This document shows, in pieces, positions 17,201-25,496 of a stretch of DNA of 64,000 nt (position 1 is its first letter; every line of letters begins with the position of its first letter). Below the pieces are notes generated by a model that saw only the letters and a list, made by a program, of their open reading frames with translations, did not search any database and was not told where the DNA came from. A program made the position numbers and the translations under genes. Location: contig NZ_AOIQ01000021.1 in assembly GCF_000337515.1 (NCBI RefSeq), forward strand, positions 372,251 through 436,250, read 5' to 3'. Source of the stretch: Halovivax asiaticus JCM 14624. GTDB lineage: Archaea > Halobacteriota > Halobacteria > Halobacteriales > Natrialbaceae.

Positions 17201-20200
17201 CTCTCTCCCGATGGGACGCTACGGTGGCAACACGAGACGGACGCCAACGTAACCTCGATCGCGGCGAACGACCGCATCGAGCCCGCTGAAGCCGTCGACG
17301 GGACGACGACGCCGGTATGGTCGCTCGACGTTCCCGAGACCGGACGAGCCACGGTGGAAGCCCTCGTCAAGCTCGACGGTGGGAGCGCGGCAGCCGCTGA
17401 CGTGCTCGCCCGTAACTCGTCGGGCACGATCCGAACGGCGTCGACTCCCGTCAACGGCAACTGGTCCCGTGTCAGGCTGAACGTGACCGACTTCGTCGAC
17501 GAGGAGATCGTCGTCACGCCGCGAGAGCTCGACAACGCGAGCTTCGCCGTTCGCGACGTTCGTCTCCTGACGGACGCCGATGCCGACGGCGTCCCCGACT
17601 ACGTCGAGAATGCGTCATTCCAGCTCCCGTTCGGCCACGCGCCGACGGTGGACCTCGATCCGAAAGCCGCCGATACGTCTGGAGACGGCGTCCGCGACGG
17701 CGAGCAGCTCGTTTTCTGGCCGTCGAACGGCTCTTATCTCGATACGACCGTCCGTCCGGCGGTGGCGGTCGGCGACCCGACGGTTGTCGACACGTCCGAC
17801 GCCGGACTCGACGATCGAGTGCAGGCAAACTACCCGTTCTTAAGTCCGTGGTTGGCCGACAGCGACGGCAACGGCTTGATTGATGCCCGGGACGATTACG
17901 ACGGCGACGGACTGACGAACGCCGAGGAGGTCAACAACGGCACGCGACTGGATCTCGTCGACACGGACGATGACGGGCTCCCTGACGACGAGGAACTCCG
18001 CGACTACGGCACCGATCCGCTGAACCCCGACACCGACGACGATGGTCTCCCCGACGGCGAGGAGATCGAACTCGGTCCCGACCCGCTTGACCCGGACACG
18101 ACGGGTGACGGGACGCTGGACGGCAACGAGTCGTACACGACGACCGCCAGTAACGAGTCCGTCGGCGTCGCGCTCGAACTGACTGGCGACGGCAACGTGG
18201 CCAGTGGCGTGACGATCACCGAGGAATCGAACGAGTCGATCACCGGGCCGCGGGTCGCGAACGTGACCGCGTCCGACGTGGTCCACCTCGAATCCGAACG
18301 GGAGTTCGAGGAAGCCGAGGTCACGATCGAGTACGAGGCGAACCGGAGCGCGGAGAACCAGACCACCAACGAAACGGATTCCCTCGCGATCGCGACGTAC
18401 GACTCGGACGCGCAGATGTACGTCCCGCTGAACTCGACGGTCGACGCCGAGAACAACACCGTGTCGGCGACGACGCCGCACTTCTCGACGTTCGCAGTGT
18501 TCGACGTCGACGAAATGGCCGACGCCTGGGACGCGCCGCGCCAGTCGTCGTACGACGTGGAGCCGGCGGACGTCATGTTCGTCCTCGACGAGAGCGGGAG
18601 CATGACCGGTGAGCGCCTCAGTAGCGCGAAAGTGGCTGCAAAGCGCTTCACCGCCTCGTTGACTGACGAGGAACTGGCCGGTGTGACCGGCTTTGCCAGC
18701 TCGTCGCGGCTGGTCCGACCACTCACGACTGACCACGCGCAGGTCAACGCGAGCATCGACCAACTGGGTGTCGGCGGGCAGACGAACACGGCGGCCGGCC
18801 TTCAGGCGGGCGTCGACGAACTGGTCGCGAACGGGTCGGCGACCCGTAACGACGAACTCATTCTGTTGGCCGATGGTGGCACGAACCAGGGAGACGACCC
18901 CGTCTCTGTCGCTGAGACGGCCGCGGCGAAAGGTATCGAGATAAACACCGTCGGTCTGGGGAGTAGCATCGACAAGGCCGAACTCCGCACCATCGCGGAG
19001 ACGACCGGGGGTAGCTTCTTCCACGCCGAGAGCGCTGAGGACCTACCCGACACCTTCCAGCGGGTCAGGGGGGCCCTTGATAGCGACGACGACGGGTTAC
19101 CCGATCAGCTTGAACGGGAGGGGATCACCCTCGGGATCGCCGGGGGCGTGATGAACGAACTGGGGAACGATGGGACGATTAGCACCGATCCGTTCGATCC
19201 TGACACGGACGGCGACGGGCTCGAAGAGGGCGAAGAAGTAGGTGAATACACCGAAATCTCACTGCTCGGAGGATCTTCGCGGACGATCTCGTACTACAAG
19301 GTAGGATCGATTCCGACGAAAGTGGATTCCGACTCGGACGGGCTCACCGACTACGAGGAGGTCGAGACGCTCGACGGCCTCGATCCGATGAATTCGGACG
19401 TCGACGGCGACGGCATTTCGGACAACGAGGATCCGGAACCGACCACACCGCGGCCCGAGGCAGGCCACGTCTGGGCGATGGAGTTCGCGGAGACCAACGA
19501 TCAGGTCGCCGAGTTCAACCGGCGAGCGGTGTACGGTGCCGTGTTCGGTGAAGTCGGCGTCGAATATACGGGAACTATGGTCAAGTGGTTCGACTCGTGG
19601 GTTCCGCCTAACGTCGACTTCGACGAGGAAGACACGGAATCCATGGCGTACGTCGCCGGCTGGATTCTGTCGGGGTTCATCCCCGTTGCGGGTGCGGTAG
19701 CTGATACGCGCGATTGCCTAGTGTTCACCGGTGACGCGTTCTCCGACGCGACCGACTGCGTGTTCGCGGGAGCCAGTATCGTCCTGTCGTCGACGACGAT
19801 TGCCGGTGCGGTTTCGGCGCCGTTCACCGGTGGTGGCGGCGCGCTCGTCGCCGGCGGTTCGGTGGCTCTCGACACCGTACAGTCCGCTGGGAAAGGTGCG
19901 AAGATCGTCGCGAATGCGATCAAGCGAGACCTAGTCGAACCCGGGCAGATAGTCCGCTGGGTCTACCACAAATTCCCGATCTCGGAACTGGACATCGACT
20001 TTACGGGCAAGGTCACCGCGAACTTAGATGATGGCCAGGACATTGCCCGGGTCGAGGAGGCCGCTGCGAAACAACAGACCCACAAGATCCTGACCGATGG
20101 CGGCTTCCCGAACGAGGAGGCCGCCGCGCTCCGGCCGATCCTGAGCCGGACAGGTGCGACCGTCGAGGAACTACAGGGAATCGAGCGAAATCTCGACACA

Positions 20201-21607
20201 TTCGACGATCTCGGAGGGCTTCAGAAGCAACGGGCCCTGGCGAAGCAACTGGTGACGGAGACGGACGAACCGGTTGAGGCGGCGAAGCGACTCGACAAAT
20301 TCGACGGCACCCGGCTGGTCGACGTCGATCCGGCACTACGCGAAGGAGTCATCCGCGCCCTCGATCAGGCCGACACGGCGGTGGTCAATCGCGTGGTCGA
20401 CGAAATCGCTGCGCTGGACGGGGCCGCTCAGTACAATGCACTGGTCTTCCTCGGGACGGACGGAAGCGAGGACGCAATCAGGTTGATAGACGAATTCGAC
20501 CAGACGACTCCACAGAAGTTCTTCTCGGTCGGTGCCGAGCAGTTCTGGCGAGGTGTGGGCAAGTCACTCGATAACGGCAATATCGGGTCCTCGAAGATCC
20601 GTACCGCAGTGACCACGATCGACGATCTCGGTGGCGTCAAGCGATTACGGGCGAAAGATGTCGTCGAAGATGCCGGCGGGACTGGTGGAATCGAGTTCAT
20701 CGGGGACGCCAGCCAGGGAACGCTCGACGACTATCTGGAGCTCACCATCGACACGAGTGGGACTCCCTATCCAGCTGCTCTCGCTGACGACGTCCGGGTT
20801 GGGCTTGCGCAGGGTCATTCACGTAATCATTTCAGCGCGAATGGCTGGACACAGCATCTCTATCCCAATGCGGACGATTCCACGGAGGTCGTCGGGAAGA
20901 TCGCCACGGAACTCGATGAACTCGATCGGGCGTCAAATGTCGAAGACGTGGTGCGAGTGGTCGAGAAAACGGATGGGGCCGGTAGTGGGTCCTATCTCGT
21001 CGACCTGCCGAGTCCCGGTGTGTCGTCCAAGGCGGTCAAAGGCGCAACCCTCGAGATCCGTGTCGGAAATCACGTCGCTGATGGCGGTGACACCGTCCGA
21101 CTCAGCTGGAAGCCCGAGGTCGATCTGTCCGACATGAGCGACACGAAACTCAAAGACGTCGCCGAGAAAATGTACGGCGTCAGGGACAAAGCTCTCGTCG
21201 AAGATGCTGTCAGGAGTAACAAGATGGAATTCGACGCGGTGGAAAATCCGACCGGACAGACTGCGATCTATCACGAATCGAAAAATCGGAAGATTCCAGC
21301 CAGCTATGACAACAAACCGGACAAGTATGCCAACAGGATCTTAGATGATCTTAGAGAACAAGGCGCTCGATACTTCACAGCACGACGAGGGATGGACGCC
21401 GATGTGGCGGATGATACGATGGTCGTGTACGTTCGGACGGAGCGTCTCGCTACCGAACTACGTGACCTAGTCACGCAAAAGGGGTACCAGTGGTTAGAAG
21501 TCGAAACACCGCCAGCGGCGACTGATGCTGCCGGACAGACCTTCGTAAAGATATCCGGAACCTCCGCGGGTCTAGACTCATGTGAGGTCTTCTGTCCGGC
21601 AGTCTGA
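14285..21607 (+). CDS. Giant secreted VWA/PKD/Ca-repeat protein with pre-toxin-like region (polymorphic-toxin-like)
   Basis: 2440 residues, apparently intact. A signal peptide with SRRHVV and a hydrophobic core ending about A27 is followed by a beta-propeller of PQQ-like repeats (about 205-500), three Ig-like repeats sharing a GEYV motif (about 590-870), a PKD domain (DFGDGTTTTT, about 880-955), thrombospondin-type-3 Ca-binding repeats (about 1097-1285), a VWA domain with MIDAS DESGS (about 1430-1600), more Ca-binding repeats (to about 1725), a hydrophobic segment with GFIPVAGAVAD (about 1785-1885), an alpha-helical stretch and a distinct C-terminus (about 2150-2440). This order, with a small gene behind it, is that of polymorphic toxins. 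The C-terminal activity is not recognisable, so an adhesin remains possible. Confidence 0.85.
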   Translation: MMVSRRHVVAIVFSVLLITWPIGSVWAADSPYATNQPEPELTGNWEQGPDTNSIGMRNPASTDYSAAGENGSASDDATGVTVNWSDPSLDARNVSFTTFPLDGDHELPSAGPTVRIQRADGGQTDGATVSIPIDESVPASAFDSLAVYFWNGGGVGGWQPLQTDIDETDRLARATAPSLGFVTVMNRTAWEDATRIERPEPIDREQAAGVYVGTDNGTVGKLDPETGTVTWERRIDDAGETELTADPDGALYSGVTGVGTIHQLDWFDGATVTEIPFAPGLTSLSTTRADGVIAAADVPAGGNITAVDAANGYRPWTVSFFTEQGPDYRVDDVAHGHNGSVYVGLYLDGRESGAEFARVSAPDGPTEGGSFEPDWKRTIEPRQVTDIEQGPSGGLFVATERGVRKVDPQDGSDLWTTAVEGGASELAIDADGNVFVAERGTSVTAPSLLRFDPATGDEMEQIDVPVDRRTAVVGLETLADGTIYVGTNRTSDGTIGGDQPTVTGLTVDGQSLDRGSIVGEQPSVSDEVTGTRVDTGDDTVDDSTVAGDVATGEGKTALTDSTLVQSPASDRLGADSSHSSNSSLMATASNEVSISAQDQSLTPEDNLSLQFSAASSRSVTIGLKATGGQELLSQPATAETYPQVFRISNLQPGEYVGTIEDGNGATDTTGTITVTTSGGDNPTGPSVSIAALETNLVPGDDLTLEFSADQQRDATIVLETASGQQLLSKAVTAGSTSQQLTIQDMQAGEYVAHIEADGADLAASTQTIVVDSGGGGDDPPPADDLTASAPPNEFTTDEPLAIQLETGAARDVTLTVDATGGGTVYETSLSLSAGTTTFNLNGVPEGEYVVAVTAADTGATVTTEPITVERLVGGTTYTPSKPVVDEPVSFAAFVNEPGNDDRIVEVRWDFGDGTTTTTASPSVEHVYDEPGTYEVNITVVDAFGGETELDASGHLLVEAESAGNATAGTVTALSPDGTLRWQHETDANVTSIAANDRIEPAEAVDGTTTPVWSLDVPETGRATVEALVKLDGGSAAAADVLARNSSGTIRTASTPVNGNWSRVRLNVTDFVDEEIVVTPRELDNASFAVRDVRLLTDADADGVPDYVENASFQLPFGHAPTVDLDPKAADTSGDGVRDGEQLVFWPSNGSYLDTTVRPAVAVGDPTVVDTSDAGLDDRVQANYPFLSPWLADSDGNGLIDARDDYDGDGLTNAEEVNNGTRLDLVDTDDDGLPDDEELRDYGTDPLNPDTDDDGLPDGEEIELGPDPLDPDTTGDGTLDGNESYTTTASNESVGVALELTGDGNVASGVTITEESNESITGPRVANVTASDVVHLESEREFEEAEVTIEYEANRSAENQTTNETDSLAIATYDSDAQMYVPLNSTVDAENNTVSATTPHFSTFAVFDVDEMADAWDAPRQSSYDVEPADVMFVLDESGSMTGERLSSAKVAAKRFTASLTDEELAGVTGFASSSRLVRPLTTDHAQVNASIDQLGVGGQTNTAAGLQAGVDELVANGSATRNDELILLADGGTNQGDDPVSVAETAAAKGIEINTVGLGSSIDKAELRTIAETTGGSFFHAESAEDLPDTFQRVRGALDSDDDGLPDQLEREGITLGIAGGVMNELGNDGTISTDPFDPDTDGDGLEEGEEVGEYTEISLLGGSSRTISYYKVGSIPTKVDSDSDGLTDYEEVETLDGLDPMNSDVDGDGISDNEDPEPTTPRPEAGHVWAMEFAETNDQVAEFNRRAVYGAVFGEVGVEYTGTMVKWFDSWVPPNVDFDEEDTESMAYVAGWILSGFIPVAGAVADTRDCLVFTGDAFSDATDCVFAGASIVLSSTTIAGAVSAPFTGGGGALVAGGSVALDTVQSAGKGAKIVANAIKRDLVEPGQIVRWVYHKFPISELDIDFTGKVTANLDDGQDIARVEEAAAKQQTHKILTDGGFPNEEAAALRPILSRTGATVEELQGIERNLDTFDDLGGLQKQRALAKQLVTETDEPVEAAKRLDKFDGTRLVDVDPALREGVIRALDQADTAVVNRVVDEIAALDGAAQYNALVFLGTDGSEDAIRLIDEFDQTTPQKFFSVGAEQFWRGVGKSLDNGNIGSSKIRTAVTTIDDLGGVKRLRAKDVVEDAGGTGGIEFIGDASQGTLDDYLELTIDTSGTPYPAALADDVRVGLAQGHSRNHFSANGWTQHLYPNADDSTEVVGKIATELDELDRASNVEDVVRVVEKTDGAGSGSYLVDLPSPGVSSKAVKGATLEIRVGNHVADGGDTVRLSWKPEVDLSDMSDTKLKDVAEKMYGVRDKALVEDAVRSNKMEFDAVENPTGQTAIYHESKNRKIPASYDNKPDKYANRILDDLREQGARYFTARRGMDADVADDTMVVYVRTERLATELRDLVTQKGYQWLEVETPPAATDAAGQTFVKISGTSAGLDSCEVFCPAV

Positions 21608-21656
21608 TTGACTGTTTTCCCAATTCTTTATTTGCCTTTATCATGTATGGGCAAGT

Positions 21657-22316
21657 ATGTCCTCAAATTGTGACTCCCGCCTATATATTAATTTCTGGAC
21701 TGAAAATGTAGAAAACGTATTTCAAGATTGTATTGATTTCTTGGAACGTGAGGGGGAACCGGACTATCTTCAGGAAAGTGAGTCCAGTCTGCTACTGCAT
21801 GGGTCTCTGTATGGCGGATTTCACCATTATGAACCCCAGTTGTCAGCATCACAAGGATGTGTAGAAAATATAGAATTTAACACGCCGTGTAATAACTATA
21901 CATCGCCGGACGATGGTGCCGATAGACTCACTACGCTGCTCGGGTTTGTCTCCCGTCTCTATCAGGCCATTACTCCCGTATACGTGTACGGGATTCACAA
22001 TTGGCGTGTCGAAGGGTGGCAGGAAGGCAGATCGGAGTACAAGATTCCCGATCCAGTCAGCGACGAGGCCCTCGCGAACAACCGAATCGACCACCCGACC
22101 TGGTTGATGCTGTTCCCGCCTGAGATGGTCGAGGGGTACGGCCGCGAGTGGTTGCTCGACCTTCCAGCCGAGCATATGGAGGAACTCGACGACGGTGCGA
22201 TCATGGTTGTCGCTACGCGCGCATTTCCCGAGTGTGAAACGGATATGGAGACCGTCAAACTGATCGATGACGCGGTGACGCCGCTGGAAGAGTCGTTTCA
22301 GACTCGCGACCTCTGA
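21657..22316 (+). CDS. Small protein downstream of the giant protein; candidate immunity protein
   Basis: 219 residues, acidic, Trp/Tyr-rich, no signal peptide or membrane helix, so probably cytoplasmic. No family recognised. It starts 49 bases after the giant gene; a TATA-like tttattt about 27-30 bases before its ATG suggests it can be transcribed on its own, as expected for an immunity gene. The 5' half is strikingly AT-rich for this genome, while the 3' half (from about 21990) has ordinary composition, indicating a recombination junction inside or near the gene. The immunity role is inferred only from position and composition. Confidence 0.75.
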   Translation: MSSNCDSRLYINFWTENVENVFQDCIDFLEREGEPDYLQESESSLLLHGSLYGGFHHYEPQLSASQGCVENIEFNTPCNNYTSPDDGADRLTTLLGFVSRLYQAITPVYVYGIHNWRVEGWQEGRSEYKIPDPVSDEALANNRIDHPTWLMLFPPEMVEGYGREWLLDLPAEHMEELDDGAIMVVATRAFPECETDMETVKLIDDAVTPLEESFQTRDL

Positions 22317-22606
22317 CCGTCCGCTAGAGTAGCGACGGATGGTGATCTTCCCTCCTGCAATAGACGACGGTATCGAACCCAAATCGCCGTACGCAGACGG
22401 GGGCGCGTTTCGCGTGTCCCACCCGGTGAGGGGATCGGTACAGTGCCCGATCTTTATTCCTTCTACGGCAGTCCGATGAGGCCACACGTTTCGTCGGTTA
22501 GTGGGCACGTCCGCTGGCGTCGAGTCACCTGGGTCACGGCTGGCGGGGGCCCGGCGACGCGTTCCGGAGGGTCGACAGTTTTGGTCCTCGTGCACGCGTA
22601 CCCACC

Positions 22607-23590
22607 ATGGAGTATACGACGCTCGGCGACTCGGGGATGACAGTCAGTCGAATCGGCCTTGGCACGATGAACTTCGGCTACGAGGGCGATGGCTGGAAAC
22701 TCTCCGCCGACGAGAGCCGCGAACTCATCGAGCGCGCGATCGATCTCGGTGTCACCTTCATCGACACGGCGAACGTTTACCGCGACGGTGAGAGCGAGTC
22801 GGTGATCGGCGACGTGATCGCCGACTACGATCGGGACGATCTCGTCGTCGCCTCGAAGGTGTACTTCTCGATGGACGACGACAACCCCAACGCAGGCGGC
22901 CTCTCCAGGAAGGCCATCGAGCAGGAACTCTCGAACTCGCTGGATCGGCTGGGGCTCGACACGCTCGACCTGTATCAGATCCATCGCTGGGATTACGACA
23001 CGCCGATCGCGGAGACGCTTCGCGCGCTCGACGACGCCGTCCGGCGGAACCAGGTGCGCTCCCTCGGCGCCTCCTCGATGTGGGCCCACCAGTTCGCCGA
23101 GGCGTTGCACACGAGCGATCGGCTCGGTCTCGAACGGTTCGTCTCGATGCAGAACCACTACAACCCCGTCTACCGCGAAGAGGAGCGCGAGATGCTGCCG
23201 CTGTGTGAGCGGGAGGGGATCGGCGTCATCCCGTGGAGCCCGATGGCGCGGGGATACCTGACCCGGCCGCACGACGAGTTCGACACCACGTCGCGGGCCA
23301 GCCGGGAGAACGAGAACCGTCCGGATCGACACGTCAAGTACCGCGCGGGCGGTGGCGAGGAGATCAACCGGCGCATCGAGGAACTCGCCGCGGAGTACGG
23401 CGTCTCGATGGCGCAACTCACGATCGCCTGGCACCTCCATCAGGAGCCGGTCACGGCACCGATCGTCGGTGTTTCCAGCATCGAGCACCTGGAGGAAGCC
23501 GTCGAGGCGGTCGACATCTCACTGTTGTCGTCCGATCTCGAGTACATCGCGGAACCGTCCGGACCCGTACCGATCGAAGGCCACGAGTGA
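22607..23590 (+). CDS. Aldo/keto reductase
   Basis: 327 residues, a (beta/alpha)8 NADPH-dependent oxidoreductase. The catalytic tetrad is visible as Asp and Tyr in FIDTANVY, Lys in VASKVYF and His in YQIHRWDYD. The NADP-binding end contains GVSSIEHLEEAVEA. It is closest in style to the YajO/YghZ group of bacterial-type reductases acting on sugars or small carbonyls. Its exact substrate cannot be set from sequence. The 290 bases before it hold no recognisable gene. Confidence 0.92.
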   Translation: MEYTTLGDSGMTVSRIGLGTMNFGYEGDGWKLSADESRELIERAIDLGVTFIDTANVYRDGESESVIGDVIADYDRDDLVVASKVYFSMDDDNPNAGGLSRKAIEQELSNSLDRLGLDTLDLYQIHRWDYDTPIAETLRALDDAVRRNQVRSLGASSMWAHQFAEALHTSDRLGLERFVSMQNHYNPVYREEEREMLPLCEREGIGVIPWSPMARGYLTRPHDEFDTTSRASRENENRPDRHVKYRAGGGEEINRRIEELAAEYGVSMAQLTIAWHLHQEPVTAPIVGVSSIEHLEEAVEAVDISLLSSDLEYIAEPSGPVPIEGHE

Positions 23591-23662
23591 GGGGACGTCG
23601 GCACCGGCCCGTTGCATACGCCACGGGTCCTATTAGGGTGCCCGCCGGTGGAGTGAGCGGCG

Positions 23663-24016
23663 ATGGCGTTACAAGAAATCAAGCACGTCGCCGACGATCA
23701 GCGAATGGAGCGGTGTATCGACAGTTGTTCGGAAGCCTCCCAGGCCTGCGAGTGGTGCGCCGACGAGTGTATCGGGATGGGTGAGGAGATGGCCACCTGT
23801 ATCCGACTCTGTCGAGACGTGGCCGACCTGACGTCGATGAACGCACGCTTCATGTCGCGAAACTCCGGGTACAGCGTCGACCTCTCGGAGCTCGTCATCG
23901 ACGCCGCCGAGGAGTGTGCGGACGAGTGCGAGCAGCACGACCACGAACACTGCCAGGTCTGTGCCGACAAACTGCGAACCTGTGCCGACGCCTGCCGCGA
24001 CATGGTGTCGGCGTAG
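23663..24016 (+). CDS. Cys-rich four-helix bundle copper-binding type protein (DUF326)
   Basis: 117 residues with many Cys in helical spacing (CIDSCSEASQACEWCADEC, CIRLCRD, ECADECEQ, CQVCADKLRTCADACRD). This is the DUF326 / four-helix bundle copper-binding pattern, in which Cys lining the bundle bind multiple Cu(I) ions. No export signal, so it would sequester copper in the cytoplasm. The window also encodes copper enzymes (NirK, CoxB), but they are not adjacent. Confidence 0.87.
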   Translation: MALQEIKHVADDQRMERCIDSCSEASQACEWCADECIGMGEEMATCIRLCRDVADLTSMNARFMSRNSGYSVDLSELVIDAAEECADECEQHDHEHCQVCADKLRTCADACRDMVSA

Positions 24017-24124
24017 GTCGCAGGGGTAGTCGAAGTCTCGTTTTTCTGCTCCAGTGGGCGAATCGATGGAGCCGATCGGCTCGATACCGATAGGTATTCT
24101 GTCGCCTTCGACCAGTTCATTCGC

Positions 24125-24520
24125 ATGTCGCGGGAACGCCGTCAGGTTGCGAGCGGTACCGAGTGGGAAGATACCGTGGGCTACTCGCGTGCCGTCCGCG
24201 TCGGGGATACCGTCCACGTCTCGGGAACGACCGCGACCGACGAGAACGGCGACGTGGTCGGCGTCGGTGAGCCGCGTGAACAGACACGGCACGCGCTCGA
24301 ACTGGGGATCGACGCCCTCGAAGCGGCGGATGCGTCGGTATCGGACGTCGTGCGAACGCGCCTGTTCGTGACCGACATCGACGACTGGCCCGAGATCGGG
24401 GCTGCGCACGCCGAGTTCTTCGACGACGTTCGCCCGGCGGCGACGATGGTCCAGGTCGAGCGCCTGATCGACCCCGAGCACCTCGTCGAGGTCGAACTCG
24501 AGGCGATCTGCGAGAACTGA
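24125..24520 (+). CDS. RidA family protein
   Basis: 131 residues, chorismate-mutase-like trimer fold. Typical RidA/YjgF features: GDTVHVSGTTATDENGDVVG, the ARTRLF-like strand DVVRTRLFVTDIDDW, and the late PAATMVQVERL. The active-site Arg that binds 2-aminoacrylate-type enamines is plausibly within VVRTRLF, but the usual Glu-rich C-terminal motif is modified to VEVELEAICEN. Likely role: hydrolysis of reactive enamine/imine intermediates, though many homologues of this divergent subgroup are untested. Confidence 0.88.
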   Translation: MSRERRQVASGTEWEDTVGYSRAVRVGDTVHVSGTTATDENGDVVGVGEPREQTRHALELGIDALEAADASVSDVVRTRLFVTDIDDWPEIGAAHAEFFDDVRPAATMVQVERLIDPEHLVEVELEAICEN

Positions 24521-24618
24521 AGCGATCGGGTGGAGGGAACTGGTGGCCGCGTCGAACCGTCGGTGGATCCGCGGGAACGGATCCGTTCGCCTAAGACGCT
24601 TCGCGGCCACGATCGGGT

Positions 24619-25392
24619 ATGCTCACATTCGTCGGTCTCGGTCTCTACGACGAGCGCTCGATCACCGTCGAAGGTCGCGCGGCGATCCGCGACGCCGACC
24701 GGGTCTTCGCAGAGTGGTACACGAGCGAACTGATCGGGACGACCGTCGAGGCGCTCGCCGATCATCACGGCGTCGAGATCGAGGTACGCGACCGCGCGGG
24801 CGTGGAGCAGGATCCCGATCCTATCCTCGACGCGGCCGCGTCCGGCGACGCCGTCTTTTGCACCGCTGGCGATACGATGATCTCGACGACGCACGTCGAC
24901 CTTCGTCTGCGGGCCGAAGAACGCGGTATCGAGACGCGAATCGTCCACGGCGTGACCGCTCAAACCGCGGCGAGCGGACTCACTGGCTTGCAGAACTACC
25001 GGTTTGGTCCTTCGACGACGCTTCCCTTCCCCTGGGCCCACGGCGCGGACGGGCTCCCGGCGAGCGTGACGAACACGATCGACGAGAACCGCGATCGGGG
25101 TCTCCACACGCTGGTCTTCCTCGACATCAAGGCCGCGGAGGAGGAGTATATGCGTGCGGATACCGCGGCATCCCTCCTCACCGAGGCGTACCCGGACCTC
25201 GTGGGGATCGTCGTCGCCCGGGCTGGCTCACCCGATCCGCTGGTGGATGGCGGGCCGCTCTCCGATCTCGCCGAGCGTGACTTCGGCGACCCGCTCCATC
25301 TGCTGGTCGTACCTGGCGAGTGCCACCTCCTAGAGGCTGACGCACTCGAGACCCTTGCGGATGTCGACCGCAAATCACTGGACGTGGCCTGA
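24619..25392 (+). CDS. dphB: Diphthine synthase
   Basis: 257 residues. The start MLTFVGLGLYDERSITVEG and the GDAVFCTAGDTMISTTHVD segment are diagnostic of DphB, a tetrapyrrole-methylase-fold SAM-dependent enzyme that methylates the modified His of elongation factor 2 on the way to diphthamide. Other conserved elements: HGVTAQTAASGLTGLQNYRF, TLVFLDIKA and VVPGECHLLEADAL. It stands alone between RidA and an MFS gene. Confidence 0.95.
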   Translation: MLTFVGLGLYDERSITVEGRAAIRDADRVFAEWYTSELIGTTVEALADHHGVEIEVRDRAGVEQDPDPILDAAASGDAVFCTAGDTMISTTHVDLRLRAEERGIETRIVHGVTAQTAASGLTGLQNYRFGPSTTLPFPWAHGADGLPASVTNTIDENRDRGLHTLVFLDIKAAEEEYMRADTAASLLTEAYPDLVGIVVARAGSPDPLVDGGPLSDLAERDFGDPLHLLVVPGECHLLEADALETLADVDRKSLDVA

Positions 25393-25496
25393 TGAGCGCT
25401 CTGCTGTGTGGAAGACCTACGTATCATGTGTCGGTAGCCTCGGCCCCTTTCCAAGCGGATAAGTAGCCACATCGATCCCCTCTAGGCGAGATCACC

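Noticed and set aside
14285-21607. Splitting the giant gene into separate genes
   Set aside because: The frame is continuous with good codon usage from signal peptide to C-terminus and domain boundaries run on without internal starts or promoters.
22317-22606. Possible tRNA or small RNA around the gtatcgaaccc T-loop-like sequence
   Set aside because: The flanking bases do not form a T stem or an acceptor stem, and no cloverleaf can be drawn.
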